Shown: one piece after another, positions 47,110 through 58,640 of the stretch
Position numbering within the stretch: position 1 is the first letter of the stretch
How the letters are laid out: each line of letters starts with the position of its first letter
Origin: Glandiceps talaboti
Taxonomy: Eukaryota > Hemichordata > Enteropneusta > Spengelidae
Length of the DNA: 64,000 bases
Assembly: GCF_964340395.1 (NCBI RefSeq)
Contig: NC_135549.1
Coordinates: forward strand, 34,965,832 to 35,029,831
Direction of reading: 5' to 3'
The notes under the pieces: model-generated
Database searches by the model: none
What the model was told of the DNA's origin: nothing
Seen by the model: the letters and a program-made list of their open reading frames with translations, nothing else
Made by a program: the position numbers and the translations under genes

Positions 47110-48573
47110 ATGGAAGTAGCACTTAGAATAGTTGACAGTCTTTCTGAACTAGTGGGAGGAGAGGAGAATCTTGTAGTTGCGTGTGCACATGACATTCCTC
47201 TTACAAATGAACTGTATATGAATTTGCACCATAGTCTTCAGGAGACAGGAGTTAATGTTACCAGTCATCATTCGTATGTTTGAACCAGACATAGCACTAC
47301 CAGCTACAATCAGTAATTTTACAAGAAAAATTAGGAAATACATAGTGAAAGCCAAACAAGAAGGTAGAGGGGTTGAAGTTTTACATGAGCTCATTCAAGG
47401 ACAAGTTAAAAAGAACTTTCTGAACTATTCAGGAGAAGAAACATAACATCAGAAAATTTGAAAACATGTAACTTTGTGGAGTGTACAGACATTCCTGTAG
47501 ATTTCGAGATTAGGCATGTCTTAGAATTGCGTGCTTTTCTAGTTCGAAATCAAATACCTTGGAAATACACCACAGTATGGGTTAAAGCTTTGATGATTCC
47601 AAGTTGTGAAACAGGGCCTAGTGTAGATGCACTCTTACATCAGTGGAATAGGTTATATGATAAATGTACCAAGCTACAAAGTCGTAGGCGACATGGAGAA
47701 TTGCAGCTGTTCCTTCAACAGATGTATAAGTTACCTAATCCAGTAGTTAGTTCAGGAAGTCAGGGAACCCCCCTTGGACAAGTAGAAGTAGGAAATACAA
47801 CTAATGTGATGGAAAATACCATAAATATACAGAATCAGGCTTTGTCAATGTTAACATCCAATCTAACTAATGCATATGTGGAGATTAGCAACTTAGCACA
47901 GGCAATGGAGGAAGTGACAGTTGAAAAAACTGAGCTATCACACAAGGTCAATGAAATGGAGAAGTTACAAACAAAGTATCAACAAAAACTAAATGAAATA
48001 AATCATCTAAAATCCAAACTCTCATCACTGATACCAAGAAATGTAAATAAAAGAATGAAGAGAAGAGATGAAAAAATTGTAGAAATGAAGAATGTAGTTC
48101 ATGAACAACAACAAACAATACAAGAGTATGAGAAACAGGTTGATGATTTAAATAAAGACAGACAAAAGCTTCAAAATGAATTGGAAAGAATTGTCAAAGA
48201 GAAAACAAATGAACAGAAGAATGAGAGTTATGGGATAGGAAAAGCACACTCATATAGGGAAAATATCAACCAATCAGACACTGATATTGAAGTCATACAT
48301 CTATTGGAAAATGAAAACGTTGAGTTGGAAGAAAAAATATCTGAACTTATGAAAGAGGATAACATAATTACATTTCAGGATGGAAAGTATACTGATAGTA
48401 TCAAACAAGTGTACTATGACCTTTTGGCCCATAATATCTCTATTGATAGCTGTACACAAATTATGAAGTCTGTTGTTAAGAACCTACTAAATGTGGATAT
48501 AGGGAGACTACCCAGTAAGTCTTTAACGTCAATGCTCCAAGTGGAGGCACTAGACAAACCAGTAAGTCTTTAA
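47110..48573 (+). pseudogene. Nested intronic coiled-coil protein gene, frame-broken
   Basis: Three consecutive open segments lie in different frames. 47110-47283 reads MEVALRIVDSLSELVGGEEN onward. 47255-47446 reads MFEPDIALPATISNFTRKIR onward. About 47431-48573 reads RRRNITSENLKTCNFVECTD, then WKYTTVWVKALMIPSCETGP, then a long charged heptad-rich stretch (residues about 125-280 of the last segment) with SLIPRNVNKRMKRRDEKI, and ends LPSKSLTSMLQVEALDKP. Two frameshifts separate the parts. Codon-like composition and length favour a once-functional gene of unknown role. From memory it resembles uncharacterised invertebrate coiled-coil proteins that may be transposon-derived, but I cannot confirm this. 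The final codons flow into the 47 bp array, whose period shifts the frame to a stop. Confidence 0.55.
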
Positions 48574-49393
48574 CGTCAATGCTCCAAGTTGAGGCACTAG
48601 ACTAACCAGTAAGTCTTTAATGTCAGTGCTCCAAGTTGAGGCACTAGACAAACCAGTAAGTCTTTAATGTCAATGCTCCAAGTTGAGGCACTAGACTAAC
48701 CAGTAAGTCTTTAACGTCAATGCTCCAAGTTGAGGCACTAGACAAACCAGTAAGTCTTTAATGTCAGTGCTCCAAGTTGAGGCACTAGACTAACCAGTCA
48801 GTCTTTAATGTCAATGCTCCAAGTTGAGGCACTAGACTAACCAGTAAGTCTTTAATGTCAGTGCTCCAAGTTGAGGCACTAGACTAACCAGTCAGTCTTT
48901 AATGTCAATGCTCCAAGTTGAGGCACTAGACTAACCAGTAAGTCTTTAATGTCAATGCTCCAAGTTGAGGCACTAGACAAACCAGTAAGTCTTTAATGTC
49001 AGTGCTCCAAGTTGAGGCACTAGACAAACCAGTAAGTCTTTAATGTCAGTGCTCCAAGTTGAGGCACTAGACTAACCAGTAAGTCTTTAATGTCAGTGCT
49101 CCAAGTTGAGGCACTAGACAAACCAGTAAGTCTTTTAATGTCAGTGCTCCAAGTTGAGGCACTAGACTAACCAGTAAGTCTTTAATGTCAGTGCTCCAAG
49201 TTGAGGCACTAGACTAACCAGTCAGTCTTTAACGTCAATGCTCCAAGTTGAGGCACTAGACAAACCAGTAAGTCTTTAATGTCAATGCTCCAAGTTGAGG
49301 CACTAGACTAACCAGTCAGTCTTTAACGTCAATGCTCCAAGTTGAGGCACTAGACTAACCAGTAAGTCTTTAATGTCAGTGCTCCAAGTTGAA
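48514..49393. repeat. 47 bp array seeded from end of nested ORF, ~18 units
   Basis: The unit is AGTAAGTCTTTAACGTCAAT, GCTCCAAGTTGAGGCACTAG, ACAAACC. The first unit is the ORF end (LPSKSLTSMLQVEALDKP). The period of 47 was measured at 48514 and 48561. Nearly every unit contains GTAAGT after CCA; a few have GTCAGT. GACAAACC and GACTAACC variants alternate in blocks. Confidence 0.95.
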
Positions 49394-49860
49394 ATATTAA
49401 ACGTTTAATGATCTTATCAGTGATATGCAAATTAGGTGTAAAAATGTGAATTTTTAAATCTCAAAAAGAACTTGGGTCAGTGAGACTGAAATATTGTGAG
49501 ATGTTTGCTAAAATAACAACACCTGGTAGGCAAGTGAGTAAACATGAAATGTATGGAAATATCACTACCAACCATGACCACGCCCATAGCAACAATTAAA
49601 CAGTGGTGTCGTTCACAAAAATAACAGGGATTTTTAGACAAGTGAACATTCAAAAAGTGTATGCAAATGGTCCTAACACATAGAAATAGACAAGTGAATA
49701 TTAAGCATTCAAAAAATGTACATGTATGTAAATGTGCCCATAGCAACCGCCAAATGATTTTGTATAATGCAAAGATAACAACAGGGCTGGATAGTTAACT
49801 GGATAATCATTTTAAAACTGTACAGTTGTGCTATAACGCCATTGGTGCTATTTTTAGATT
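49394..49860 (+). mobile_element. Family A element, 5' truncated
   Basis: It starts in the leader (GATATGCAAATTAGGTGTAA), has two or three shortened core units (CCATGACCACGCCCATAGCA), and ends with CTGTACAGTTGTGCTATAAC / GCCATTGGTGCTATTTTT. The left hairpin is absent where it meets the 47 bp array. Confidence 0.65.
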
Positions 49861-50984
49861 CGGCACCATCAAATTATGCTACAATTGTTTTCCAACGTCT
49901 ACCCTGAAATGCATACAGCAGTCACATTTTCTGAATCTTATCCCACCTTTTCCCCTATTGATCCTTTGCTTTCGATTATTCCTTGCTTACCATTATATAC
50001 ACTGTTACTCAGATATCAGTGCTTTGCCAACATTATATTATTTTGAATTGCCTACTAATTTTGGAGGTGGTGATGGTTTATGAATTCGACACCCCCAGCA
50101 TGGCTATCAAAGAATGATTAACCCTGATATCCTATAAGGTATAAGAACACCAATACTGCTCTCATATGGGGAAATGTGGCACACATTCACAATACAGCTG
50201 ATGTGCTAGGTTTTAAAACTTGCTATTAAAATAGATGTATGTGTACATGAACACCGAAACCATGTATGATTGTATTCCCCTTTAACGCTGTACAAGTAAA
50301 GGAATGGCCTTATCTGGACATCTTTATAAAATGTGTGTGTTTAAACCAAAAGAATTGTCCAATACAAAAAAAATATTGTTTATAATATTGCTATGAACCT
50401 TTGATGATATACACCAGGGCACATGTAGATACATGAATGAAGTCTCTGTGTAAATGATGGTAGAAAAATACATTTTGGCCATTTGACCTTGAAAATGCTG
50501 GCCAAGGTCAAGATCTCATTAGTAAGCTAACTAATGATGATATGGATAGATATTTGAATGGTGTCCATATGTATCAAACTTTTGGAGATATAAGGCAAAA
50601 TGTGTATGTTTTTCACAAATATGGCTGCCATTTTGCCAAAAGGTGAAACATGAAGGTCATAAATTAAGCAACCTTATTATACATTATAGTGTTTAACATT
50701 TCTGCCAGGTTTGGTTGAAATTGAGCCATGGGTGTCAGAGATATGGCTGAGCATGGATAGACATGCATGGATGCACAGACAGACATGGATATTGCTATAG
50801 TCCTTTCCTTAATGTGCCCATAGGGGGCTAATAACTAACATTGGCACTATACTTCTCAGTTTTGAAATATACAGTCTGCACTGGGATAAAGTGGGTATTT
50901 CAAGCCCTGAAAAGTGAAATTATTGGCTTGATTGTTGTGTCAACTTTAACTCTAAACTGATTGTATGATGTGTTCTTTTAACAG
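49861..50984. other. Intron 8 end, one diffuse repeat
   Basis: 50440-50830 contains wording seen in other repeats of the window (GACCTTGAAAATGCTGGCCA, AAATATGGCTGCCATTTTGC, GACAGACATGGATATTGCTA). It is probably the degraded remains of a dispersed repeat. No exon other than the terminal one at 50985 is seen. Confidence 0.4.
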
Positions 50985-51026
50985 GAGATCAAATCTCAAG
51001 ATCGGAAACCAGAAGAGAAGAAGTAA
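50985..51026 (+). CDS. CDC123: CDC123 terminal coding exon
   Basis: This exon has thirteen codons (EIKSQDRKPEEKK) and a TAA stop, after the acceptor TGTTCTTTTAACAG. Charged, lysine and glutamate-rich tails end CDC123 in other animals (human ...KRNQQEDD). Phase 0 agrees with exon 8. The preceding 9.5 kb intron holds a split LINE, a TIR transposon and a decayed coiled-coil ORF. Confidence 0.87.
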   Translation, partial: EIKSQDRKPEEKK

Positions 51027-52195
51027 ACCTAAGCTTGACACTTGTATCTCTTTCCTCTTTTAAAATATTGGCTAGAATGTACTTATTTTTTGTGCCACTC
51101 TTTAAATATCACAAGGTGGATGTGAGAAAGGAAAACATTTTAACATTTCCAAGTTAATAGAACCTATTAAAGCCACTGTAACTTGCAATCTTGACAAAAA
51201 ATAACTCTTTAGCTGTTGTGTTAGTGAAACATGCATGTACTTTCTGACTGATCAATCTCTGGAAATACTATAATTTAAGCACAGGGTAATATTCTGATGT
51301 GGAAACTAATTTTATGTATGGAGTTAAAATTTGAGGTTGTGAATGCATAGTGAATAGAAATAACACATCAATAGTTGCAGTATCCATATATGATCAGAGG
51401 GTCATATATATTTGAATCACAAGTTGAACATTTTCTCGCAATATTTTGGTCGTGGTAATCTTTCCTGATCAAAACAAATTTTAGTTACAGCCAAATGAAT
51501 GATGTGTGATTATAATTACACACATCCAAATCGTGACATGTTACCATAAGGGAGGACTGTATATCACACCTCCTACAAATCATTACACATTAATGGACAC
51601 TGACTTGTAGTAAACCTATTCCATTACATAGCATACTGCTGTAGAGTTAAATCAGATACAGTCTTTGAATTCTCATTAACTGAAATAGAAATTTACCACC
51701 TACCCATGTAATCAAAATATTTAAAACAATTATTTGATTAACACCAAGAAATCAACACACCATGATAACTATATGCTTTCATAGGCACATGTGAGAATAA
51801 ATTAAGTGACCTTTTGTTCTGCTTTGACCCTCAAGCATGATGTGAAATAGTATTACAGGTAATAAATTCAGTTGTTTTGTACACTCTATTACAATATTTA
51901 GCATGTTACCATGGTAACAACTGAAACAAAGTGTATGATGGCAAGTATTCTGATATGTATAGGTGTAAGTTAGTTGCAAGTAGTTGGTTTCAATTGCTCT
52001 TTGAAATATAAACGTTATATTACTACCAAAACTAGAGAAAACAGAGTTGACTATGGAAATCATAACTTGAATATACTTGGTATTTGTGTAGTTGAAAATG
52101 AACTTCCCAATTATTGTTATCAAGAACTTGTTATGTTTTCAGTGGAATAGTAAATGGTTAAATGTCTATGACAATCAATTGTAGGATAGTTCCAA
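51027..52195 (+). other. CDC123 3' UTR and downstream DNA
   Basis: This stretch follows the CDC123 stop. Candidate poly(A) signals are ATTAAA at 51166 and AATAAA at 51796 and 51861; I cannot tell which is used. No coding sequence is convincing here. The region ends where a hairpin-ended repeat begins. Confidence 0.5.
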
Positions 52196-54660
52196 TTTTT
52201 AGCTCCGCTGTCAGCGAAAGCTGAAAGCGTAGCGTTAGGTATAGGTGGGTATTGAGGTATAGAGATTAGAGTGAATCATAGGTGTCCGTCAAACTTTTAT
52301 ATTTTCATTATTTTCTCCGGAAGTGACAGTCAGTATTCTTAGGTATTTGGTGTGCATGTTCCCTGGGGGGAGGCTATTCAGATTTGTTCATGCCAAGTTG
52401 ATCTGTGCCATTTTCAATTTTTTATGATTTTTTTTTCATAAAATGTCATTTTCATCAACTCCTTGAAAACCTCTTATTAGATTGCTTTGATATCTGGCGT
52501 GTTGATGCGCAGGGGGTAGCTTACTCAGATTTGTTAATTTCAAGTCAGCACATCCTCATTTTTATTTTTTATGATTTTTTTTTTGTAATTTGAAAAAAAA
52601 ATGAATATGTTAATGAGCATAATGACCGACGCCATATTGGAAATCAGTCGACGAGACTTTAAGTAAACTGCCACTTTTCAAAAGACACTATTGACGTCAA
52701 ACAAGCAATGTAATATGTGCTAAAGTCATAATTCTACGCATTGGGCGCCCAAATGACAAGCGTTTGTTCGAAACAGGGTTGTAAACTTCAAATCCAATTC
52801 TGCACCCTTCTACATAATCAGCCAGTCCGCAACATCCTCATTTGCTTACTCTATCCTGATTCGACCAGAAGCTGAAGGTGACCTCATTCGACCGAGCGAT
52901 TTTCCACAGCAAGTATCTTGAGTATCAACACAGGACGTTCTTGGTACTCAGTAAAATCACACTTCAGACCCACTATAAAAGTGTGATGTTTTCAGATAAC
53001 ATGTAACTTGTGGTTAATTCTATATTGTCGTGCAATTTGGAATGACAGTGAACCAGAATTCAGACAACTTGCGTAAGGAAGGGCATGCCAGGCATGCGGT
53101 TGAAGTTATGGCCGACAGTTCACATGTAAAGTTAAACGACATGAACGTGTCTTGCCTTTCCAAAATGCAAATATTTGGCAAGTAAAAATAATTAAAATAA
53201 TTACAACTTTAATTTGGCTTCAGACTTTGCATTATGTTTTGCGTATCTTTCCCCGTTTTACATGTAAATCCGAAAAGGTTCTCTCTCATCATGTCATCAG
53301 TGTCAGTGATCATACCGCGCGGGGTAGTCCTCGGGTGCACGAGTCTGTATTACTGACTTGACTCTAAACACCGGAGGGGAGGGACAATTGTCAGAATCGA
53401 GTTCCGAATTCCTCCGTATGCAAGCAGGACTACGCGCGGGGCTGCTTTGAGTACGAGCGAAGTGAGGCATGTTGAGGTATTTTGTTGAGAATTATAAATA
53501 TTGCGAAATGTCAAGTACAAGGTTTAAATACAATGGAATGATGAAAAAAATGGCAGAGTCTGCTGACAGGCGCCGGTCACAAGAAACACTGTGAATTAAA
53601 ATATCAGACGATGTGTGTATTAATCGCCGACAACCCACCCTTATGCACGAGGGACTAACCCGGAAGCAAGTCGTTGTCAGCCATACGTTACAGTGGTAAC
53701 ATCGTCCGAGAAATCGCTGCGTTCAGAGTGTCATTATTCACAGAATTGTTGTTTTCTAGTGAAAACCCGTCTTGAATTGTACAACTCTAACAAATGAAGA
53801 CATGTCAAGTTATATTTTGAAAGTTGTATCGCTAGTTTGAGACGATTTTCTCACGTACTATAGTACTATCGAGGCTTACTTGGAAGTAGTAGGACCTTAC
53901 TCCAGTTCATCGGGAAGTTTAGCCAGTCCGATAATTCTTTCTGGTTTAGTTTACAACACTTTTGATCACGCAGATTTTGTTGTTGTGATGAAAAGAAATA
54001 AAAAAAAAGATCATTTCAACCATTTCGTTGTGTTTTCTTTGTGAAAGGTAACCGAACATGAACGAGTGTTACCACTGTAACGTATGGCTGAGAATGACTC
54101 TCTTCCGGGTACTTGAGATTGTCGCCGTACGGAAACTAAGATGGCGATTAATACATTTCTTCCCTATATATATCTACCACAACTAGTACAAGTTGAATGT
54201 TGTTGACTTTGTAAATTTGTTAGAAAATTGAAATTCAAATTGCCTCAAAATTATTTTAGATCCCTAGTTTATTTCATTCATCATTAAAATTTTCCAGGGT
54301 TACAGCTGTAAGACACTGGAATTATTTATAGCCAACCTCAAAATCCTCTTTTTTTCTTTTTCTTGTGTGCATTTCCCAGTCATTTTTTTCTGAGATTTTG
54401 TGCAATTTTTCATAACAGTAGATTTTTGTTATAAAATGGTGACTATGGTATAAAAGTACAATACATTACCAACTTCTGTGTAAAATGTGTTTTATAGTGA
54501 GACATCATATGAAACCACTAACCACTTTATTGCATCGCTAAAACAAAACTGCATAGTGAAGAGCTGAAGACCTGAACCACTTCTACATGTCACCAAAATA
54601 AAAAATTAAATTAAAAAAAAACCAGCGGAGCTATTCTGACCGATAGGTCGCTTGTTTTTC
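52196..54660 (+). mobile_element. Family C hairpin-ended (Helentron-like) element, 2.46 kb
   Basis: The left end is TTTTTAGCTCCGCTGTCAGC / GAAAGCTGAAAGCGTAGCG, a hairpin. GTCCGTCAA and a T-rich leader follow. The right end is CCAGCGGAGCTATTCTGACC / GATAGGTCGCTTGTTTTT. CAGCGGAGCT is complementary to the left AGCTCCGCTG, and TGACC-GATA-GGTC forms a 3' hairpin before TTGTT, exactly as in family B. The 1.9 kb interior is unlike families A and B: it has no tandem core and is locally GC-richer (53310-53460). No protein is recognised. Confidence 0.7.
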
Positions 54661-54904
54661 TTAACATATTTATTCAAGTAGTACGACTATATTATATTGT
54701 TAGACTTTTAGGTTTTGATGATCTTGCCTTGTTTGCTATTAACTAGTCAATGATATTAATACTTCACAGAAACCACTTCAGACCAAACTTTATTTATTCA
54801 TGATAGCTGAAATCTTAGGATGATAAGCTTTGAATTATTTACTAGTTTCCATGAATACCATTCTAATGGACTAGAGTGCATTTTCAGAGTTGATGACAAA
54901 ACAA
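54661..54904. other. Intergenic spacer
   Basis: Nothing recognised. Confidence 0.3.
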
Positions 54905-55165
54905 TTAAACAGGCATTGTTTACAATGGTGCACAATATATTACGTCACAATAACACAGGCAGTTTACAATGGTGCATTACACCACAATCACATGTATTGT
55001 TTACAATGGTGCATTAAGTCACAATCACACAGGCATTGTTTACAATGGTGTACAATGTATTACATCACAATCACACAGGCATTGTTTACAATGGTGTACA
55101 ATGTGTTACATCACAATCACACAGGCATTGTTTACAATGGTGTACAATGTATTACATCACCCGTA
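54905..55165. repeat. 46 bp array, about five to six units
   Basis: The unit is CACAGGCATTGTTTACAATG, GTGTACAATGTATTACATCA, CAATCA. Early units are irregular, and the last three are near identical. Open frames (HCLQWCTMYYITITQ) are periodic artefacts. Confidence 0.88.
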
Positions 55166-55423
55166 GAGAAAATGCTTCTTATTTTTACCTGTCTTGACAT
55201 GATATGTGATATGTACGTATTGCACAATTGTACTTCAGCATGTAGAAACATTTTCATCATACACATCACTAATAAATAATTTTCACAAATCAGAGATGTA
55301 GTGGTGGTTTTTAAAGAAAATAAATTAGTTCTTACAGAAACCATGACACCTTTTTTATGTGTGGTATGAAAATTATATGTATGGTTTGTGAACAATGTGT
55401 GCAGTATATGGATATTAAGCTAA
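55166..55423. other. Intergenic spacer
   Basis: Nothing recognised. Confidence 0.3.
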
Positions 55424-55697
55424 GGGGTTGTTGTTGCCAAGCAGTTAGCTTGTACACCTCTTACCTCTGCAGTCTGGGTTCGAACCTGCCAGGTGTCGGC
55501 TGAGTTTGATTTAAAAATTTAACCAGGTCTGTGTGGAAGAAGGGTGATGCTCAATTTGACCCTGCCGAACAACGCAGGTTTTCCCTGGGTCCTCCGGTTT
55601 CCCCCTTCTTCTTCAACACTATGGCACTGCTCTTGTGGCAACCATAAACAAATTTCCGAATTTATTTGGGAGAATAAAGTATTATCATTAAAGAGTA
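55424..55697 (+). mobile_element. SINE with tRNA-like head
   Basis: The A-box-like TTGCCAAGCAGTTAGCTTG and a good B box GGGTTCGAACC (55468 region) give a Pol III promoter layout about 45 bases apart. A body with TTTTCCCTGGGTCCTCCGGT follows, then a tail ATAAAGTATTATCATTAAAG like that of the local LINEs. It is the best-preserved SINE in the window. Confidence 0.75.
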
Positions 55698-55929
55698 ACA
55701 TATTTACATAGCTGTTACTTTAAAAGTTGAAATTGCTTCATTTAATTGCAATGGGCTAGCTAACTGAATTACACACCAGGTTTACCTGGCTACGGGACAA
55801 ACCTTCACTTGTCATATTGACTGCATTTCCAGGAAGGCTTAATGAGCTATGGCCAGTACTTAACTGTTTTACATTGAATACATTTTTACATTGTATGCTT
55901 GCACGAAATTCATTCTATAATTGGGTGGT
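55698..55929. other. Intergenic spacer
   Basis: Nothing recognised. Confidence 0.3.
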
Positions 55930-56232
55930 GTGGGGAGCTTGAACGAAATACATTTAATCCATTGTTTTTACATTCTAGGATCGGGTGCCAGTCCGGGGAG
56001 CTTGCATGAAATACATTCAGTACAAATTTTACATTCTAAGTTTGCATGAAATACATTCTAGGATCGGGCGACCTTCAGTGAAGCTTGCATGAAATACATT
56101 TAATACATTTACATTCTTGGTTGCACAAAATACATTCTAGGATTGGACGACTGTCCTGGAAGCTTGCACAAAATACATTTAATACATTTTTTTACATTCT
56201 AGGATTGTATGAAATATATTCTAGGATCAGGG
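55930..56232. repeat. Degenerate ~65 bp tandem repeat
   Basis: The phrases GGGGAGCTTGCATGAAATAC, ATTTAATACATT, TACATTCTAGGATCGGG recur about five times with many indels. It is an old, decaying array. Confidence 0.75.
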
Positions 56233-56809
56233 GATGGTCCGGGACTGGGAGTTCAGTGTTATTTCGTCACAAATTTCATAGAATCTGGTCCACTGCCGAG
56301 AAAGACCAGTCGTCGAAAATGAGACTGGATTGTTTGAGTACGTAATTATTTCCAGCGGAACTTGAGAAAGGTTGACAGGTGGTATTTGAAGGCATATCTT
56401 CCAACACGGTGTTGTTCCCACTCTTCCTCTGTAACATTGATTGGACACTGAGGCGAGGAATAACTGGCGTGAATGGAGGCATATAACAGTAAACATTGTC
56501 TGGCCATGGCCGTTACTCTAACCATGGAAATATTACCTAATGTGTCAGTTTTTGTAGACATAAACCATTGTTTATGCTTGACACCTAGAAAGTGGAGAAA
56601 TACGAGAATATGATCACCAACATCGTCGTCATGATTGTATGTACATAACTAGTCAATTCCTGGCAAACGCGAACTAAGGATTTCACTCATTTTCACACTC
56701 ACTGATAGCGAATAGTGTCACAGGGAATAGTTAATTTTGTTCTGGCGATTTTCCGGATTTCTAATATTATTGTCTTATTTTAAAGCCGACATTGTCCAAG
56801 AAATGCTTT
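56233..56809. other. Intergenic DNA with overlapping minor frames
   Basis: Three overlapping reverse frames of 68-89 codons occur at 56227-56561. One (from 56561) reads MSTKTDTLGNISMVRVTAMA and VTEEEWEQHRVGRYAFKYHL. It has no recognised family and no convincing donor, so no gene is called. Confidence 0.3.
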
Positions 56810-57200
56810 CATGATATACATTTTAGTCACGATTCACAACCTAACAACAATTTCTATCGTGTAGACATAAATATGTAATCGTGCAGCACAATTGACATAT
56901 TTAAAAGCAAATGCTTACACGATAGACATATTAGACACGATTGAAAACCAAAAATGTCTATCGTGTAGACAAAAATGTAGCATGGTTGGCATAATTAAAA
57001 GCCGACGAATTCGCACAATAGACATTTTAGGCACAATTGAAAACAATTTGTGTCGATCATGTAAACCAAGAATGTTATCTTGCAACATAGTTACAAGCCA
57101 ATGTATGTAGAAATGCTTATATTATAGACATTTTACGATCTAGGAACGATTGAAAGCAAAAGCTGTTGATCGTGACAATTTCGATAACAGGACATTTCTT
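56810..57200. repeat. Degenerate tandem repeat, ~100 bp period
   Basis: The phrases ATAGACATTTTAGGCACAAT, TGAAAACAA, GTCTATCGTGTAGAC and AATTAAAAGCC recur about four times with heavy divergence. Confidence 0.65.
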
Positions 57201-57400
57201 TCAAAAAAATGAATATCATGCTGCACGATTACGTTTTTGGTGTACATGATACACACTTTAGGTTTTTAATAGTGAGAAAACGCCACAAAAATGAGGAAAA
57301 TACAGCACGAAACTCAAAAATGAAAAATTATTGACTTCTCTGCATGAATCTCCATTTCGTCGTTTTCTCCCTATAAGGGGAGAACCATATGATTTCGGGG

Positions 57401-57969
<569 letters not shown>

Positions 57970-58015
57970 ACGTTTCGGACCGGCTGTTGGGGTCCTTCAT
58001 CAGTCACTTTATGTC
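57970..58015 (-). ncRNA. Hammerhead ribozyme-like core
   Basis: On the reverse strand the order is CTGATGA (57997-58003), A, GGACC, a nine base loop, GGTCC, GAAA (57973-57976), CGTC. GGACC/GGTCC gives a perfect five pair stem II between the two conserved core boxes of the hammerhead. Penelope-like retroelements carry such ribozymes in their terminal repeats. The extra A between CTGATGA and stem II, and the lack of an obvious stem III with a cleavage triplet, leave activity uncertain. Confidence 0.45.
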
Positions 58016-58195
58016 TAACAAGACAGCGTTCTCGCATTTGTTTGGCTTAAAATTTAATATTGTTCATCAAGCAGAGATGCTAGAATTTCAATCACATTAT
58101 GATCAGCAAGGCTATTATCAGCCTTGCTTTTAGAGGCAGAGGACTTCAGTTTAGTTGTGACAAGTGTGTCTTTAAGGTTTTTGTTTTGTTCTTTG

Positions 58196-58520
58196 ACAAA
58201 GATCAACAAGAGAGTAGTCACAAATCATTATCAACAACAAGACTTTGTCTAAATTATTTTTTGTAGCTAGGGACAGCATTGTTTGTTTGGTTGTGTTGTT
58301 TTTTTCCTTCTCGTGGTGCTGTAGTTCTTTTTCGTTTGTTTCTGTAATTTAAAAAAAAAAAAAAAAAACCCACAAGAATTGTTATATGTTTTCCTATTGT
58401 ATATGCAAAATGGCCATAATAGTACATGTACAATTGTGACCATTTCACATATAGGAAAACATATAGTAATTCTTGTAGTTGATAATGATTTGTAATTACT
58501 CTCTTAAGCTTGTTGATGCT
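58196..58520. mobile_element. Foldback MITE with a retroposed A-tailed insert
   Basis: The left arm CAAGAGAGTAGTCACAAATC / ATTATCAAC (58207-58235) and AAGAATTGTTATATGTTTTC (58375-58395) are complementary to the right arm at 58440-58515 (CCATTTCACATATAGGAAAA ... CAAATCATTATCAAC in reverse). Within the left arm about 125 bases ending in 18 A (58241-58368) are inserted, with ACAAGA-like sequence on both sides, as left by retroposition. Confidence 0.7.
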
Positions 58521-58526
58521 TGTCAG

Positions 58527-58640
58527 TATTTATTTATTTATTTGTTTATTTATTTATTTATTCATTTATTTATGTATTTATTGTTTGCTGGTTTATTTAT
58601 TTATTTATTTATTTGTTTGTTTATTTGTTTGTTTGTTTTC
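58527..58640. repeat. (TTTA)n microsatellite
   Basis: This is an imperfect TTTA/TTTG tetranucleotide tract of about 110 bases. Confidence 0.95.

Larger units (their letters stand above)
3652..51026 (+). other. CDC123: CDC123 gene, exons 1-9 of window (5' end missing)
   Basis: Nine exons join in one frame and give about 259 residues plus a stop. The product follows human CDC123 collinearly from its PEFPEF region to the C-terminus. CDC123 is a cytosolic ATP-grasp-fold protein that binds eIF2 gamma and promotes assembly of the eIF2 heterotrimer, so it is needed for translation initiation. Visible landmarks are FPEF and [10 protein letters not shown] (exons 1-2), LLLKSSDY (exon 2), LVLRKW (exon 4), GISQR (exon 5), VLDIYR (exons 5-6), IDFNVFGEV and FSWEEL (exon 7), and MPEDFVDL (exon 8). 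All introns are GT-AG and phases match at every junction. Human CDC123 is about 336 residues, so roughly 75 N-terminal codons should lie upstream of base 1. Introns range from 1.3 to 13.1 kb and are filled with repeats. Odd points are a Pro-to-Val change in the IDFNPFG motif and QRH in place of QRD. Identity is secure; whether the locus is still fully functional is inferred from intact frame and splice sites. Confidence 0.93.

Noticed and set aside
51779-52123. 114 codon reverse frame downstream of CDC123
   Set aside because: Sits in the likely 3' UTR, with no recognisable motif and AT-rich codon content.
56227-56561. Reverse-strand frames of 68-89 codons with VTEEEWEQHRVGRYAFKYHL
   Set aside because: Overlapping frames in one region, no family recognised and no good donor after the best one. 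It could be a first exon, but support is too weak to call.
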